Origin: PGYR01 sp046290495
GTDB taxonomy: Bacteria; Bacteroidota; Ignavibacteria; Kapaibacteriales; UBA2268
Direction: 5' to 3'
NCBI GenBank assembly: GCA_046290495.1
Contig: JBKAGT010000006.1
Location: forward strand, 1-64,000
DNA: 64,000 nt
Each line of letters opens with the position of its first letter. Positions within the stretch are counted from its first letter, which is position 1. The position numbers and the translations under genes are program-made. Shown here in pieces: positions 43,245 to 51,448 of this stretch. The notes beneath the pieces were generated by a model. It searched no databases. It saw only the letters and a program-made list of their open reading frames with translations, and was not told the DNA's origin.

Positions 43245-44744
43245 TTGTCCGAAGAAAAGAACAATAGCAAAAAAGGAAAATCTCAATATTTTGATATTGG
43301 AGATTTGAATCACGAAGGTGAACAAGTAAGGAAGAAGTCAGGCCCAGTAATTGAGGCATCAGATTCTTTCCGCGATACACAGTCAACAATTGGCAAAACT
43401 GGTAGAGTGTGGGTTTACCCACAAAAACCCCAAGGTAAAAGGTATGATAGAAGAACAATAGTCAGCTATATATTGCTGGCTATATTCTTCGTCACTCCAT
43501 TTATCAAGATAAATGGCAATCCATTAATGATGTTCAACGTTGTAGAACGTAAATTCATCATTTTCGGTTCAGTGTTTTGGCCGCAAGACTTTATTATTCT
43601 TGCATTATCATTTCTAACGTTAGTTCTATTTATTGTATTGTTTACATCGGCTTGGGGACGAGTCTGGTGCGGATGGCTCTGCCCTCAGACTATATTTATG
43701 GAAATGGTTTTCCGTAAGATAGAATACAAAATAGAGGGTAATGCTAATAAGCAAAGACTACTTAATAGAATGCCTTGGAATAAAGAAAAAATAATAAAAA
43801 AGGGTTCAAAACTCTTGATATTCTATGCTATTTCATTCCTTATTGGTAATCTATTTCTATCCTATATAATTGGTGTAGATGAATTATACAATATCATAAC
43901 TTCACCAGTAAGCGAACACATGGCTGGATTTACGTCCATGCTTATTTTTTCTGGTATTTTCTTTGCCGTATTCTCGTGGTTCCGTGAGCAGGCATGTACT
44001 TTTGTTTGCCCTTATGGTAGATTACAATCTGTTTTATTAGACCAGGAATCAATAGTGGTTGCTTACGACTATGTTCGTGGCGAACCAAGAGAAAAATTCA
44101 CTAAACGAAGAAAAGAGGAAGCTGGGGATTGTATAGATTGTAAAAAATGTGTCTTTGTATGCCCAACAGGTATAGATATCAGAAACGGAACTCAGATGGA
44201 GTGTGTGAACTGTACTGCTTGTATGGATGCATGCGATGCAGTGATGGAACAAATTGGCAAGCCAAAAGGTCTCATACGTTATGCTTCTGAGAAAAATATA
44301 GAAGAAGGTAAGAAATTTAGATATACTGGTAGAATGAAATTCTACACTGTTATATTAACTATTTTGGTAAGCATAATTGTTTATCTTCTTGCTAGTAGAA
44401 GTAATGTGGACACAAGAATACTAAGGGCAAAAGGTCAGACATATACATTGACACAAGACAATAAAGTGTCTAATCTTTATACTATGAAGTCTATTAACAA
44501 GACTTTCGAAACTTTGAGCTTCACTATCAAAACGCCTGATTATAACTCGGAAATAGAAGTAATAGGTGGGAAGGATTTGACGGTTCCTGGTAATGAAGTA
44601 ATAGATGTTACTTTCTTGCTTAAAATACCAAGGTCAGAGCTGAAGCCTAATAATAACGAGATTATTATTCAGCTTTTGGATGAAGACGGAAATATATTCG
44701 AGTCTTTAGAAACTAATTTTTCTGCACCTGCAGAAGGACAGTAA
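43245..44744 (+). CDS. ccoG: cbb3 oxidase accessory ferredoxin-like protein CcoG
   Basis: I choose TTG at 43245 as start because AAGGAGA lies nine bases before it and four bases after the ccoP stop; an ATG at 43200 would overlap ccoP by 41 bases and has no ribosome site. The product is 499 residues. Five or so membrane helices surround WCGWLCPQTIFME (near 145), followed by two 4Fe-4S motifs (CIDCKKCVFVCPTG and CVNCTACMDACD, near 300-335) and a C-terminal Ig-like domain. CcoG/RdxA reduces copper for delivery to the oxidase. It belongs to the cco operon. Confidence 0.94.
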   Translation: MSEEKNNSKKGKSQYFDIGDLNHEGEQVRKKSGPVIEASDSFRDTQSTIGKTGRVWVYPQKPQGKRYDRRTIVSYILLAIFFVTPFIKINGNPLMMFNVVERKFIIFGSVFWPQDFIILALSFLTLVLFIVLFTSAWGRVWCGWLCPQTIFMEMVFRKIEYKIEGNANKQRLLNRMPWNKEKIIKKGSKLLIFYAISFLIGNLFLSYIIGVDELYNIITSPVSEHMAGFTSMLIFSGIFFAVFSWFREQACTFVCPYGRLQSVLLDQESIVVAYDYVRGEPREKFTKRRKEEAGDCIDCKKCVFVCPTGIDIRNGTQMECVNCTACMDACDAVMEQIGKPKGLIRYASEKNIEEGKKFRYTGRMKFYTVILTILVSIIVYLLASRSNVDTRILRAKGQTYTLTQDNKVSNLYTMKSINKTFETLSFTIKTPDYNSEIEVIGGKDLTVPGNEVIDVTFLLKIPRSELKPNNNEIIIQLLDEDGNIFESLETNFSAPAEGQ

Positions 44745-44745
44745 T

Positions 44746-45186
44746 ATGAAGATTAATTGGGGCTCGGGCATTGCTATATTTTATGTAGCTTTTGTAATTG
44801 CTGTTCTGTCGTTTGTATTTTGGGTTGCTCAGTTCAAACCAGATATGGTAACTGAAGATTACTATGCAGAGGAACTAAAATATCAAGAAACGATAGACAA
44901 GAAAGAAAGAGTTTATGACTTGGAAGGAGAGGTAATAGTAGATGCAAACGTATCTACTATTACTATCTCACTGCCTTCAGGATTGGCGGAACAAGCTATA
45001 AATGGAGATCTATATTTATATCGCCAATCAGACGAAGATTTAGATTTGAAATTTGACTTCGAAGGAAACGATTTAGAGTACACTTTCGATTCTGATAGAA
45101 TAATTGCTGGCAGTTGGACTGTTAAGCTCAATTGGAATTCAGAAGGTGAAGAGTACTATTATGAGAAGAAAATATGGGTTAAGTGA
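44746..45186 (+). CDS. FixH/CcoH-like protein
   Basis: The 146-residue protein has one N-terminal membrane helix (IAIFYVAFVIAVLSFVFWVAQF), then VTEDYYAEELKYQETIDKKER, a beta-rich periplasmic domain and the C-terminal GSWTVKLNWNSEGEEYYYEK. This is the usual FixH shape. FixH is an accessory for cbb3 oxidase assembly. It starts one base after ccoG and its stop overlaps the next gene's ATG (TGATG). Confidence 0.85.
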   Translation: MKINWGSGIAIFYVAFVIAVLSFVFWVAQFKPDMVTEDYYAEELKYQETIDKKERVYDLEGEVIVDANVSTITISLPSGLAEQAINGDLYLYRQSDEDLDLKFDFEGNDLEYTFDSDRIIAGSWTVKLNWNSEGEEYYYEKKIWVK

Positions 45187-45893
45187 TGGAGCTAATCACT
45201 GGATTTATATTGGGAATTATGGGTAGTTTGCACTGTGTAGGCATGTGTGGACCAATAGCCCTTGCTATTCCTCATAAATCGAATGACAAGCTCTCAGTTG
45301 CTACAGATAATGCTATATATAATGGTGGTAGGGTAGTGACTTATATGGTACTTGGTGCTATTCTAGGCTTACTCGGCTCGGCTATTAGCTTCTCTGGTAT
45401 TCAAGAAAAGCTGAGTATAATTATTGGTGTCATTACATTGTTGCTAACCTTTGCACCAAAGGCATTCAAACTTTCAAACAAAGCAAATAATTTCTTTTAT
45501 TCTAAAGTAGGTAAACTAAAATCCTACTTCTCAACTTTCCTAAAGAAAAGAGGAAAGCCAGCACTTCTTGGACTTGGTCTGCTAAATGGACTATTGCCTT
45601 GTGGTCTGGTCTATGTAGCACTAGCCGCATCTATAGGAATCGCTGATATAACAAATAGTATGCTTTTCATGACTGGATTTGGACTTGGGACTGCTCCTGC
45701 TATGTTTGCAGTGGGTATGCTTGGGACTATGGCAAGTCCACAAGTAAGACAAAGATTCTCGGAGTTAGTTCCTTATGGTGTAGCAGTAGTAGCTATACTG
45801 ATGATAATGAGGGGTATGGCTCTGGGTATTCCTTATATCTCACCTGAATTACCAGATACAGTGAAGCAGCCAGTAGAAAATTGTTGCCACTAA
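45186..45893 (+). CDS. SafE/TauE-like membrane protein of the cbb3 cluster
   Basis: From the ATG at 45186 (overlapping the fixH-like stop) the product is 235 residues. It begins GFILGIMGSLHCVGMCGPIALAIP, the Cys- and Met-rich copper-type signature of cbb3-associated SafE/TauE-like proteins, and has six helices with a repeated LLPCGLVYVAL block near residue 140. A GTG three bases upstream is also possible but unneeded. The terminal HCVGMCG and CCH residues could bind copper. It is the last gene of the cco operon. Confidence 0.88.
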   Translation: MELITGFILGIMGSLHCVGMCGPIALAIPHKSNDKLSVATDNAIYNGGRVVTYMVLGAILGLLGSAISFSGIQEKLSIIIGVITLLLTFAPKAFKLSNKANNFFYSKVGKLKSYFSTFLKKRGKPALLGLGLLNGLLPCGLVYVALAASIGIADITNSMLFMTGFGLGTAPAMFAVGMLGTMASPQVRQRFSELVPYGVAVVAILMIMRGMALGIPYISPELPDTVKQPVENCCH

Positions 45894-45972
45894 CTAAATT
45901 TATAATTAAAATTTATTCCTAATATTTTTTATCTTGTTGTAGTTGATTTTTACAATAAACTCAGGAGCAACT

Positions 45973-46659
45973 ATGAAAAAGTATTTAGCGGAATTTGTTG
46001 GTACATTCTGGTTAGTGTTTGGTGGCTGTGGTAGCGCTGTTATAGCAGCAGGTTATCCAGAATTAGGTATTGGCTTTGTCGGTGTTTCTTTAGCATTTGG
46101 TCTTACGGTATTGACAATGGCGTACGCGATTGGGCATATCTCAGGTTGTCATTTGAACCCAGCGGTTTCAATCGGCCTTTGGGCTGGAGGACGATTTGAG
46201 TCTAAAGAGCTTCTGCCATACATTATAGCACAATTAATCGGTGCTACAGTCGGAGCAAGCGTTTTGTACGTTATTGCAAGTGGACTGCCAGGGTTCGAGC
46301 TTGGTGGTTTTGCTGCCAATGGATACGGAGAGCATTCCCCAGGTGGATATAGTATGATGTCTGCCCTTTTGATAGAGCTTGTCCTTACATTTATTTTCCT
46401 TTTCGTTATTTTGGGTTCTACTTATCCCAAAGCGCCAGCTGGCTTAGCGGGTATAGCAATAGGACTTTGTCTTACATTAATACATCTTATTTCAATTCCT
46501 GTAACTAACACATCTGTGAACCCTGCAAGAAGTACAAGCCAGGCATTGTTCGCTGGTGGATGGGCTATAGAACAGCTCTGGCTATTTTGGGTGGCACCAA
46601 TATTTGGAGCTTTATTAGCTGGTTTTGTTTACAAATTTATGTCGCCAATTGAAGAATAA
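45973..46659 (+). CDS. aqpZ: Aquaporin Z
   Basis: From the ATG at 45973 the product is 228 residues. The start is chosen because CAGGAG lies just upstream and the extension from 45943 is not family-like. Two NPA motifs (HLNPAVSIG near residue 63 and TSVNPARSTS near 180) and six helices mark the water-specific AqpZ type; the Arg after the second NPA is present. It passes water and perhaps small neutral solutes. It ends at a strong bidirectional terminator. Confidence 0.93.
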   Translation: MKKYLAEFVGTFWLVFGGCGSAVIAAGYPELGIGFVGVSLAFGLTVLTMAYAIGHISGCHLNPAVSIGLWAGGRFESKELLPYIIAQLIGATVGASVLYVIASGLPGFELGGFAANGYGEHSPGGYSMMSALLIELVLTFIFLFVILGSTYPKAPAGLAGIAIGLCLTLIHLISIPVTNTSVNPARSTSQALFAGGWAIEQLWLFWVAPIFGALLAGFVYKFMSPIEE

Positions 46660-46686
46660 AGGATAATTAAAATAGAAAAAAAGATG

Positions 46687-46713
46687 GTCCACTAAATATT
46701 AGTGGACTTTTTT
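46687..46713. terminator. Bidirectional rho-independent terminator
   Basis: A perfect 9-bp stem, GTCCACTAA/TTAGTGGAC with an ATA loop (46687-46707), followed by six T. A run of A lies on the left side, so it can serve both aqpZ (rightward) and the DtxR-type gene, whose stop codon lies at its right edge (46712-46714). Confidence 0.9.
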
Positions 46714-47374
46714 ATATTAATTCTACAAATACATTTTCACAAAATTTTGCAGAAACTGATAACTCATGGTCGTTAAATCTGATTAGTATTGAGCCATCAA
46801 AGTCACGTTTTTCAACTATTAGAATCTCACTACTTAGTTCCAACCCTATTTTGGTAACGTACTTTAAGAATTCAACTGAACCATCCTTAACTGCAACAAT
46901 CTTACATTTTTGGTTGACATCAATCTCAGCTAATGTTGTCTTTAGCTTAACACTATATTCACCTTCACTATTAGGAATAGTAGCACCATGAGGATCTGTT
47001 TTAGGAAATCCCAGAAATCTGTCTAATTCTGAAATAAGCTTCTCAGATTTTATATGCTCTAGCTGTTCGGCTACTACGTGCACTTCATCCCAAGTGAAGT
47101 TCATATATTTGTACAGAAAAGTCTCCCAAAGTCTGTGCTTTCTGATAAGCCCAACAGCTAAGGTCTGACCATGTTCGGTCAAATCTATCTTGCCATATTT
47201 TTTGTATGAAACTAACTCTTTCGCCTTTAGCTTTTTGAGCATACCATTGACAGACGCTGGAGAAAACCCAAGTTTTTCAGCTAATTGGTTAGTGCCAACC
47301 TTATCGTCTTCGGATTCGACCGTAAGATTAAACAATGCTTTCAGATAATCTTCTTCATTTTTAGTCAGTTTCAT
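46712..47374 (-). CDS. DtxR/MntR-family metal-dependent regulator
   Basis: From the ATG at 47374 the product is 220 residues; the upstream extension is hydrophobic and unrelated. The N-terminal HTH (residues 5-60: NEEDYLKALFNL, then LAEKLGFSPASVNGMLKKLKAK) and dimer domain (about 65-140: RKHRLWETFLYK, HVVAEQLEHIKSEKLISELD with metal ligand residues) are typical. The C-terminal region has an SH3-like FeoA-type domain. It probably represses metal-uptake genes in response to Mn or Fe. An Nramp relative lies 14 kb away. It is transcribed leftward from tRNA-Pro. Confidence 0.92.
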   Translation of the reverse strand: MKLTKNEEDYLKALFNLTVESEDDKVGTNQLAEKLGFSPASVNGMLKKLKAKELVSYKKYGKIDLTEHGQTLAVGLIRKHRLWETFLYKYMNFTWDEVHVVAEQLEHIKSEKLISELDRFLGFPKTDPHGATIPNSEGEYSVKLKTTLAEIDVNQKCKIVAVKDGSVEFLKYVTKIGLELSSEILIVEKRDFDGSILIRFNDHELSVSAKFCENVFVELI

Positions 47375-47519
47375 ATATTGGCTTTTGTGTTGAGTCTTAA
47401 TAGTATTCAAAATTAAAATAAATGCAATTCTATTAAAAATAAATTTGGTAATTATTGAAAGAATTATCAATTTTGAATCTATCTTTTTTACGAAAGCTAG
47501 AAAACATTGAATTACACCT

Positions 47520-47594
47520 CGGGGTGTGGCGCAGTCCGGTTAGCGCACTTGGTTTGGGACCAAGGGGCCGCAGGTTCAAATCCTGCCACCCCGA
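47520..47594 (+). tRNA. tRNA-Pro (anticodon TGG)
   Basis: The acceptor stem CGGGGTG/CACCCCG pairs in full. The D arm is GCGC/GCGC, the anticodon arm CTTGG-TTTGGGA-CCAAG gives anticodon TGG, and the T arm GCAGG-TTCAAAT-CCTGC is normal. The final CCA is not encoded. It reads proline codons. Its 3' end (CGACTG) recurs three more times in the repeat array that follows. Confidence 0.95.
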
Positions 47595-47600
47595 CTGAAG

Positions 47601-47633
47601 AAAAGCTCATGCAAATATGCATGAGCTTTTTTT
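47601..47633 (+). terminator. Terminator of tRNA-Pro
   Basis: The stem AAAAGCTCATGCA / TGCATGAGCTTTT (13 bp, four-base loop) ends in seven T. Decayed copies of the same hairpin occur after each further CGACTG in the array. Confidence 0.9.
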
Positions 47634-47652
47634 ATTAATCACCAAGGGGTCT

Positions 47653-47724
47653 GCAGAGCCTGTGATGCTTCAGCATTATTCAAAACCTTCTCACTCACGC
47701 ATTTTGCGTGACTAGCATCGACTG
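47653..47724. repeat. 72-bp repeat copy 1 of the tRNA-tail array
   Basis: Begins GCAGAGCCTGTGATGCTTCA and ends CGACTG, holding the hairpins ATGCT/AGCAT and TCACGCA/TGCGTGA. It closes with the tRNA 3' sequence CGACTG. Confidence 0.88.
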
Positions 47725-47777
47725 TAAAAGCTCTTACAAGTTCTTATGAGCATTTTTGTTTAAATTCCTAAGGGGGA

Positions 47778-47849
47778 GCAGAGCCTGTGATGCTTCAGCA
47801 TTATTCAAATCCTACTCACTCACGCATTTTGCGTGACAAGCTCCGACTG
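47778..47849. repeat. 72-bp repeat copy 2 of the tRNA-tail array
   Basis: Nearly identical to copy 1 and exactly 125 bases downstream. It ends CCGACTG, followed by AAAAGCTCA and a decayed copy of the tRNA terminator hairpin. Confidence 0.88.
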
Positions 47850-47916
47850 AAAAGCTCATATAGAAATTTGAGCAAAAGTTATTATGTTGTTGTTTTAAAT
47901 TTAAAGCAAATGCTCA

Positions 47917-48150
47917 ATGTATGTTTATATTCTATATAGTGAAAGTATTTCAAGATACTATATTGGCTTCACAAATGATGTTAAAGAACGCTTAAGAAAG
48001 CACAATTCTCAGCATAATGGTTATACTTCAAAAGGTCAGCTTTGGAGAATAGTAAAAACTTATGATGTAGAAGATAAGTCAGAAGCTATACAGTTAGAAA
48101 AGAAAATAAAGAAAAGAGGAGCTAAAAGATACATCATCGAGAATGAATAA
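47917..48150 (+). CDS. Small GIY-YIG nuclease-domain protein
   Basis: The 77-residue protein is a complete minimal GIY-YIG domain: YVYILYSESISRYYIGFTND with the GIY-YIG-type Tyr and Gly, then VKERLRKHNSQHNGYTSKG with the catalytic Arg, and a C-terminal EAIQLEKKIKKRG with the metal-binding Glu. Small proteins of this kind are frequent in Bacteroidota and lie near tRNA genes. It sits inside the third repeat unit of the array behind tRNA-Pro, between two 72-bp repeats. A mobile or repair role is possible; neither is shown here. Confidence 0.88.
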   Translation: MYVYILYSESISRYYIGFTNDVKERLRKHNSQHNGYTSKGQLWRIVKTYDVEDKSEAIQLEKKIKKRGAKRYIIENE

Positions 48151-48156
48151 TGTGCG

Positions 48157-48228
48157 GCATTGCCTGTGATGCTTCAGCATTATTCAAATCCTGCACACTC
48201 ACGCATTTTGCGTGACAAGCTCCGACTG
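48157..48228. repeat. 72-bp repeat copy 3 of the tRNA-tail array
   Basis: Starts seven bases after the GIY-YIG stop. It is the third nearly identical copy of the 72-bp element, again ending CCGACTG. The gap from copy 2 is enlarged by the GIY-YIG gene. Confidence 0.85.
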
Positions 48229-48238
48229 AAGTTTATTT

Positions 48239-49039
48239 CTATCTAATATACTTACTTATTGTGTCTAATCTTGAGTTAGAACCAATCCAAAGACCGATGC
48301 CGTCGTCTCCTTCTACATTTCCTTCTATATTCAGCCCACCGCTGCTAAAAACCCCACCTTCAGAGTCTCCTTGGAATCTGGTAGTGTAGTAGTTATAGTA
48401 ATTAACATCATAATATGTAATAGCAAACACACTGTCTCTGTCATTGATTACATTAAAATTCTCAATCTTGACATTATATTTTCGATTTACATCATTGAAC
48501 AAATGCGCCTTTTCTTCATAATACTGTATATCATCTCTAAATGACAAAACACCTTTTTCATCTGGTTGAAATTCAAAATTGTAAAGAGTTCTAGTCCATC
48601 CATATTCAGTTACATTTTCGCTCGTAACAGATTTGATTTCTGGTATCTCAGGTATTGTAGTCCTTGCGATAGCAGTTTTCCCTTTCCATTTTACTTCTAA
48701 TCTGTATTCAACACCAGGTTTGATTTCAATACGACCGTCACTTTTATAAGAGGAAACAGAGAGTCTATCTGTATATTCTAAATTTATAACTTCGTTTTCA
48801 AAGTACAATTTTACCTCTGCATCTGTTATATTTACTTTATTAAAAGTAACTTCTTCTAAAGGAGGAATGGTCTTTGTAACTAAAACAGAAATACCAGTGT
48901 TACCGGCTGGAATCTCACCATCAATAACTATCTTTTCTTCGTATGGTAACTCATAGTCAACTGTTTGCTCTAGGTCTTCACATGAAGTAAAAGCAAGAAG
49001 AGTAAGAGCGATTATTAATATTATTTTGATAACTTTCAT
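48239..49039 (-). CDS. DUF4249-family lipoprotein
   Basis: The 266-residue lipoprotein (lipobox FTSC at about residue 20) has the DUF4249 pattern: YEEKIVIDGEIPAGNTGISVLVTKTIP near the start, a GVEYRLEVKWKGKTAIARTTIPEIPEI middle, and beta-rich remainder. Such proteins are partners of TonB-dependent receptors, whose gene lies directly upstream (four bases from stop to start) on the same strand. It sits at the cell surface or in the periplasm. The ligand is unknown. Confidence 0.88.
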   Translation of the reverse strand: MKVIKIILIIALTLLAFTSCEDLEQTVDYELPYEEKIVIDGEIPAGNTGISVLVTKTIPPLEEVTFNKVNITDAEVKLYFENEVINLEYTDRLSVSSYKSDGRIEIKPGVEYRLEVKWKGKTAIARTTIPEIPEIKSVTSENVTEYGWTRTLYNFEFQPDEKGVLSFRDDIQYYEEKAHLFNDVNRKYNVKIENFNVINDRDSVFAITYYDVNYYNYYTTRFQGDSEGGVFSSGGLNIEGNVEGDDGIGLWIGSNSRLDTISKYIR

Positions 49040-49042
49040 TAT

Positions 49043-51322
49043 TTAAAACTCCACACTTAGTCCCAATGTTGGAATAATTGGGAATAGTGTAATTTGCTTT
49101 AGTACTTTTTCATTTCTATTTGTCATATAGTCGTATTCCTCATCTACATAAACTGCAAATGGATTTCGTCTATTGTATGTATTATATATATTTATAGACA
49201 ATTGCCATGGTAATTTGTATGCTTCGAACTTGTACATGAAGTTCAAGTCTAATCTGTGATATGAAGCTAATCTAACACTATTTCTGTCTGAGAAGTTATA
49301 TGGATCATTCCCATAACCTCTATTCCAAAAGTATGTTCCAGTTGGTAGCGTGTAAGCTTGTCCTGTTCCATATACCCAAGCTGCACCTAATTCCCAAGTG
49401 TCATTTATCTCATAGTTCAACGTCATAGATATGTCGTGTCGTCTGTCATATCTTGGGAAAAATTCCTTTCCGTCATTCAGTTCATCAAACTGGCGAGTAG
49501 TCCATGATAGAGTATAGCCCAACCACCCTGTGAATGAACCCAACTGTTTATGTATGAAAAATTCTACTCCATAGGCTTCGCCAGTTCCTGATGTGAATTG
49601 ACTTTCATCAGGCACGCCTAGTGTGAACTCTGCATCATCTCGGTATTCCAATAGGTTCGTCATGCTTTTGTAATATGACTCTACAGAGAATAGTATCTCG
49701 TCATCAAAAAGGTTTGTTTCAGCACCAAATACAGCTTGATATGCTCTACTTGGCTTCAAGTTTTCAGTCGATGGGAACCAGAGGTCAGTTGGTAAACTAA
49801 TATTATTCCTAACTATTAGGTGCAGATATTGATTAGCAATAGAAAATGCTCCCTTTAGTCGAATGCCTGGGTCAGTGAGATATGTGGCCGATATCCTTGG
49901 CTCCAAGTCAAAATATCCACCTTGCTGGAAGTAATATGCCCTAACTCCGTAGTTCATATCTAATCTGTCTGTTGCGTTCCACTCATCTTGCACATAGGCC
50001 GAAATATCGAAGGTGTTTATTGTCTTTCCTGTTGAGTAATCTACATTGTTTGGATCGAATGCATCATCTAAGTTTATAAGAGCGTTGAAGTTGTGCCAAG
50101 TGATATCGACACCAGATTTAATTACATGGTCATCGTAAGCTAAGTATTCTGCATTTCCTTTTACTACTACATCACGAATACGTGAACCAGTGTTAAAGTT
50201 TGCTTCATCATCACCAAAGTCAGCATTGAATACATAGTCAGTATAAACTAATGAGAAATTAGTGAATAGCTCTGGGTTTACTATGTGCATCCATCTGATA
50301 TTAGCAGTACTATTTCCCCAGTTTATTCCAGCGTTTTCGTCTGTTTCTTCATCTAAGTCAAAGACATCGCGGGCGAAGTATCCACTTACATATACTACAT
50401 CGTTTTCTGATAGTTTGTAGTTTGCCTTAGCGTTGAAATCGTAGAAATAGTAATCCGGTGCATCATCTTCAATCATACTGAGTAATAAATCGAAATAGAA
50501 TCTTCGTCCCGATATCATGAAAGAAGAATTTTCATCAATTGGCCCTTCCAGTGTCAATTTGGAACTTATTAGTGATAGACCTGCCTTACCAGATAGTTCA
50601 TCTTTCGTACCTTCTTTCATAGTCAGATCGACTACACTCGATAACCGTCCACCATACTCAGCAGGAAATGCTCCTTTTATCATTCTTACATCTTTGATTG
50701 CGTCATTGTTAAAAGAGCTAATAAAGCCAGCCAGATGTGACGGATTGTAAACAGTCACTCCATCGAGTAATATCAAATTTTGGTCTGGCGAACCACCTCT
50801 TACATACAGCCCACTAGATAGTTCCGAGGCTGATGAGATACCTGGCAAAAGCTGAAGAGTACGAAATATATCCACCTCGCCACCAAACGCCGGCATTTTT
50901 GATATAAAAGAGGGGGTTATATTTACTGAGCTTATTTTACTTGTTGTGTTTGTCTCCCTGTCAGCTGTTACTACTAATTCTTCTGTCTGTACAGATGAAG
51001 TCAGCAACTGTGAGTTTAGTCTAACATCAGCACCTTCTAAAGTAATTCTATAGACACCTTTTTTGTACCCGATAGAGGAAATGTACAGATAGTATTCACC
51101 GTTCTGAAGGTTTGTTAGTGAATAGAAGCCAAACTTATTACTATATGTACCTTTTACTAATGTCTCTGTTGAGGGTATGCTGTCAGTATAGAGGGCAACA
51201 GATGCTGAGATTATTGCTTCCTTGCTCACTGAGTCACTAATAATACCACTGATTGAGTATTTCTCTTGGCTGCACAAGATTGCAGGGATTAATAAAAGGA
51301 ATAGTATTAGGTTTCTTTTCAT
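49043..51322 (-). CDS. TonB-dependent outer-membrane receptor
   Basis: The 759-residue protein has a signal peptide, a carboxypeptidase-regulatory-like domain (residues about 22-105: YSISGIISDSVSKEAIISASVAL), a plug (about 110-225, with GLYVRGGSPDQNLILLDGVTVYNPSHLAG), and a beta barrel ending FPIIPTLGLSVEF. It imports a ligand with energy from TonB. It pairs with the DUF4249 lipoprotein gene that follows it. A terminator lies between it and the upstream T9SS-tail gene, so it probably has its own promoter near 51323-51388. Confidence 0.93.
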   Translation of the reverse strand: MKRNLILFLLLIPAILCSQEKYSISGIISDSVSKEAIISASVALYTDSIPSTETLVKGTYSNKFGFYSLTNLQNGEYYLYISSIGYKKGVYRITLEGADVRLNSQLLTSSVQTEELVVTADRETNTTSKISSVNITPSFISKMPAFGGEVDIFRTLQLLPGISSASELSSGLYVRGGSPDQNLILLDGVTVYNPSHLAGFISSFNNDAIKDVRMIKGAFPAEYGGRLSSVVDLTMKEGTKDELSGKAGLSLISSKLTLEGPIDENSSFMISGRRFYFDLLLSMIEDDAPDYYFYDFNAKANYKLSENDVVYVSGYFARDVFDLDEETDENAGINWGNSTANIRWMHIVNPELFTNFSLVYTDYVFNADFGDDEANFNTGSRIRDVVVKGNAEYLAYDDHVIKSGVDITWHNFNALINLDDAFDPNNVDYSTGKTINTFDISAYVQDEWNATDRLDMNYGVRAYYFQQGGYFDLEPRISATYLTDPGIRLKGAFSIANQYLHLIVRNNISLPTDLWFPSTENLKPSRAYQAVFGAETNLFDDEILFSVESYYKSMTNLLEYRDDAEFTLGVPDESQFTSGTGEAYGVEFFIHKQLGSFTGWLGYTLSWTTRQFDELNDGKEFFPRYDRRHDISMTLNYEINDTWELGAAWVYGTGQAYTLPTGTYFWNRGYGNDPYNFSDRNSVRLASYHRLDLNFMYKFEAYKLPWQLSINIYNTYNRRNPFAVYVDEEYDYMTNRNEKVLKQITLFPIIPTLGLSVEF

Positions 51323-51388
51323 ATATCTGTTGAAATTATTTCGATGAAAATAAGTATTTACTATAGATTTTCAAAGTCTTATATTAAT

Positions 51389-51421
51389 AAAAAACCTGCT
51401 CCCCCCGTAAAGAGAAGCAGG
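51389..51421 (-). terminator. Terminator after the second sigma locus
   Basis: In the leftward sense the stem CCTGCT/AGCAGG is followed by six T. It lies 28 bases beyond the stop (51449) of the T9SS-tail gene and separates it from the TonB receptor gene. Confidence 0.82.
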
Positions 51422-51448
51422 CCATTTGGGCTTAATCAAATGATGGGG

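Noticed and set aside
47653..48228. Possible CRISPR array behind tRNA-Pro
   Set aside because: The repeats are 72 bp, only three, with unequal gaps (53 and 307 bases) that contain decayed hairpins and a gene; no cas genes nearby.
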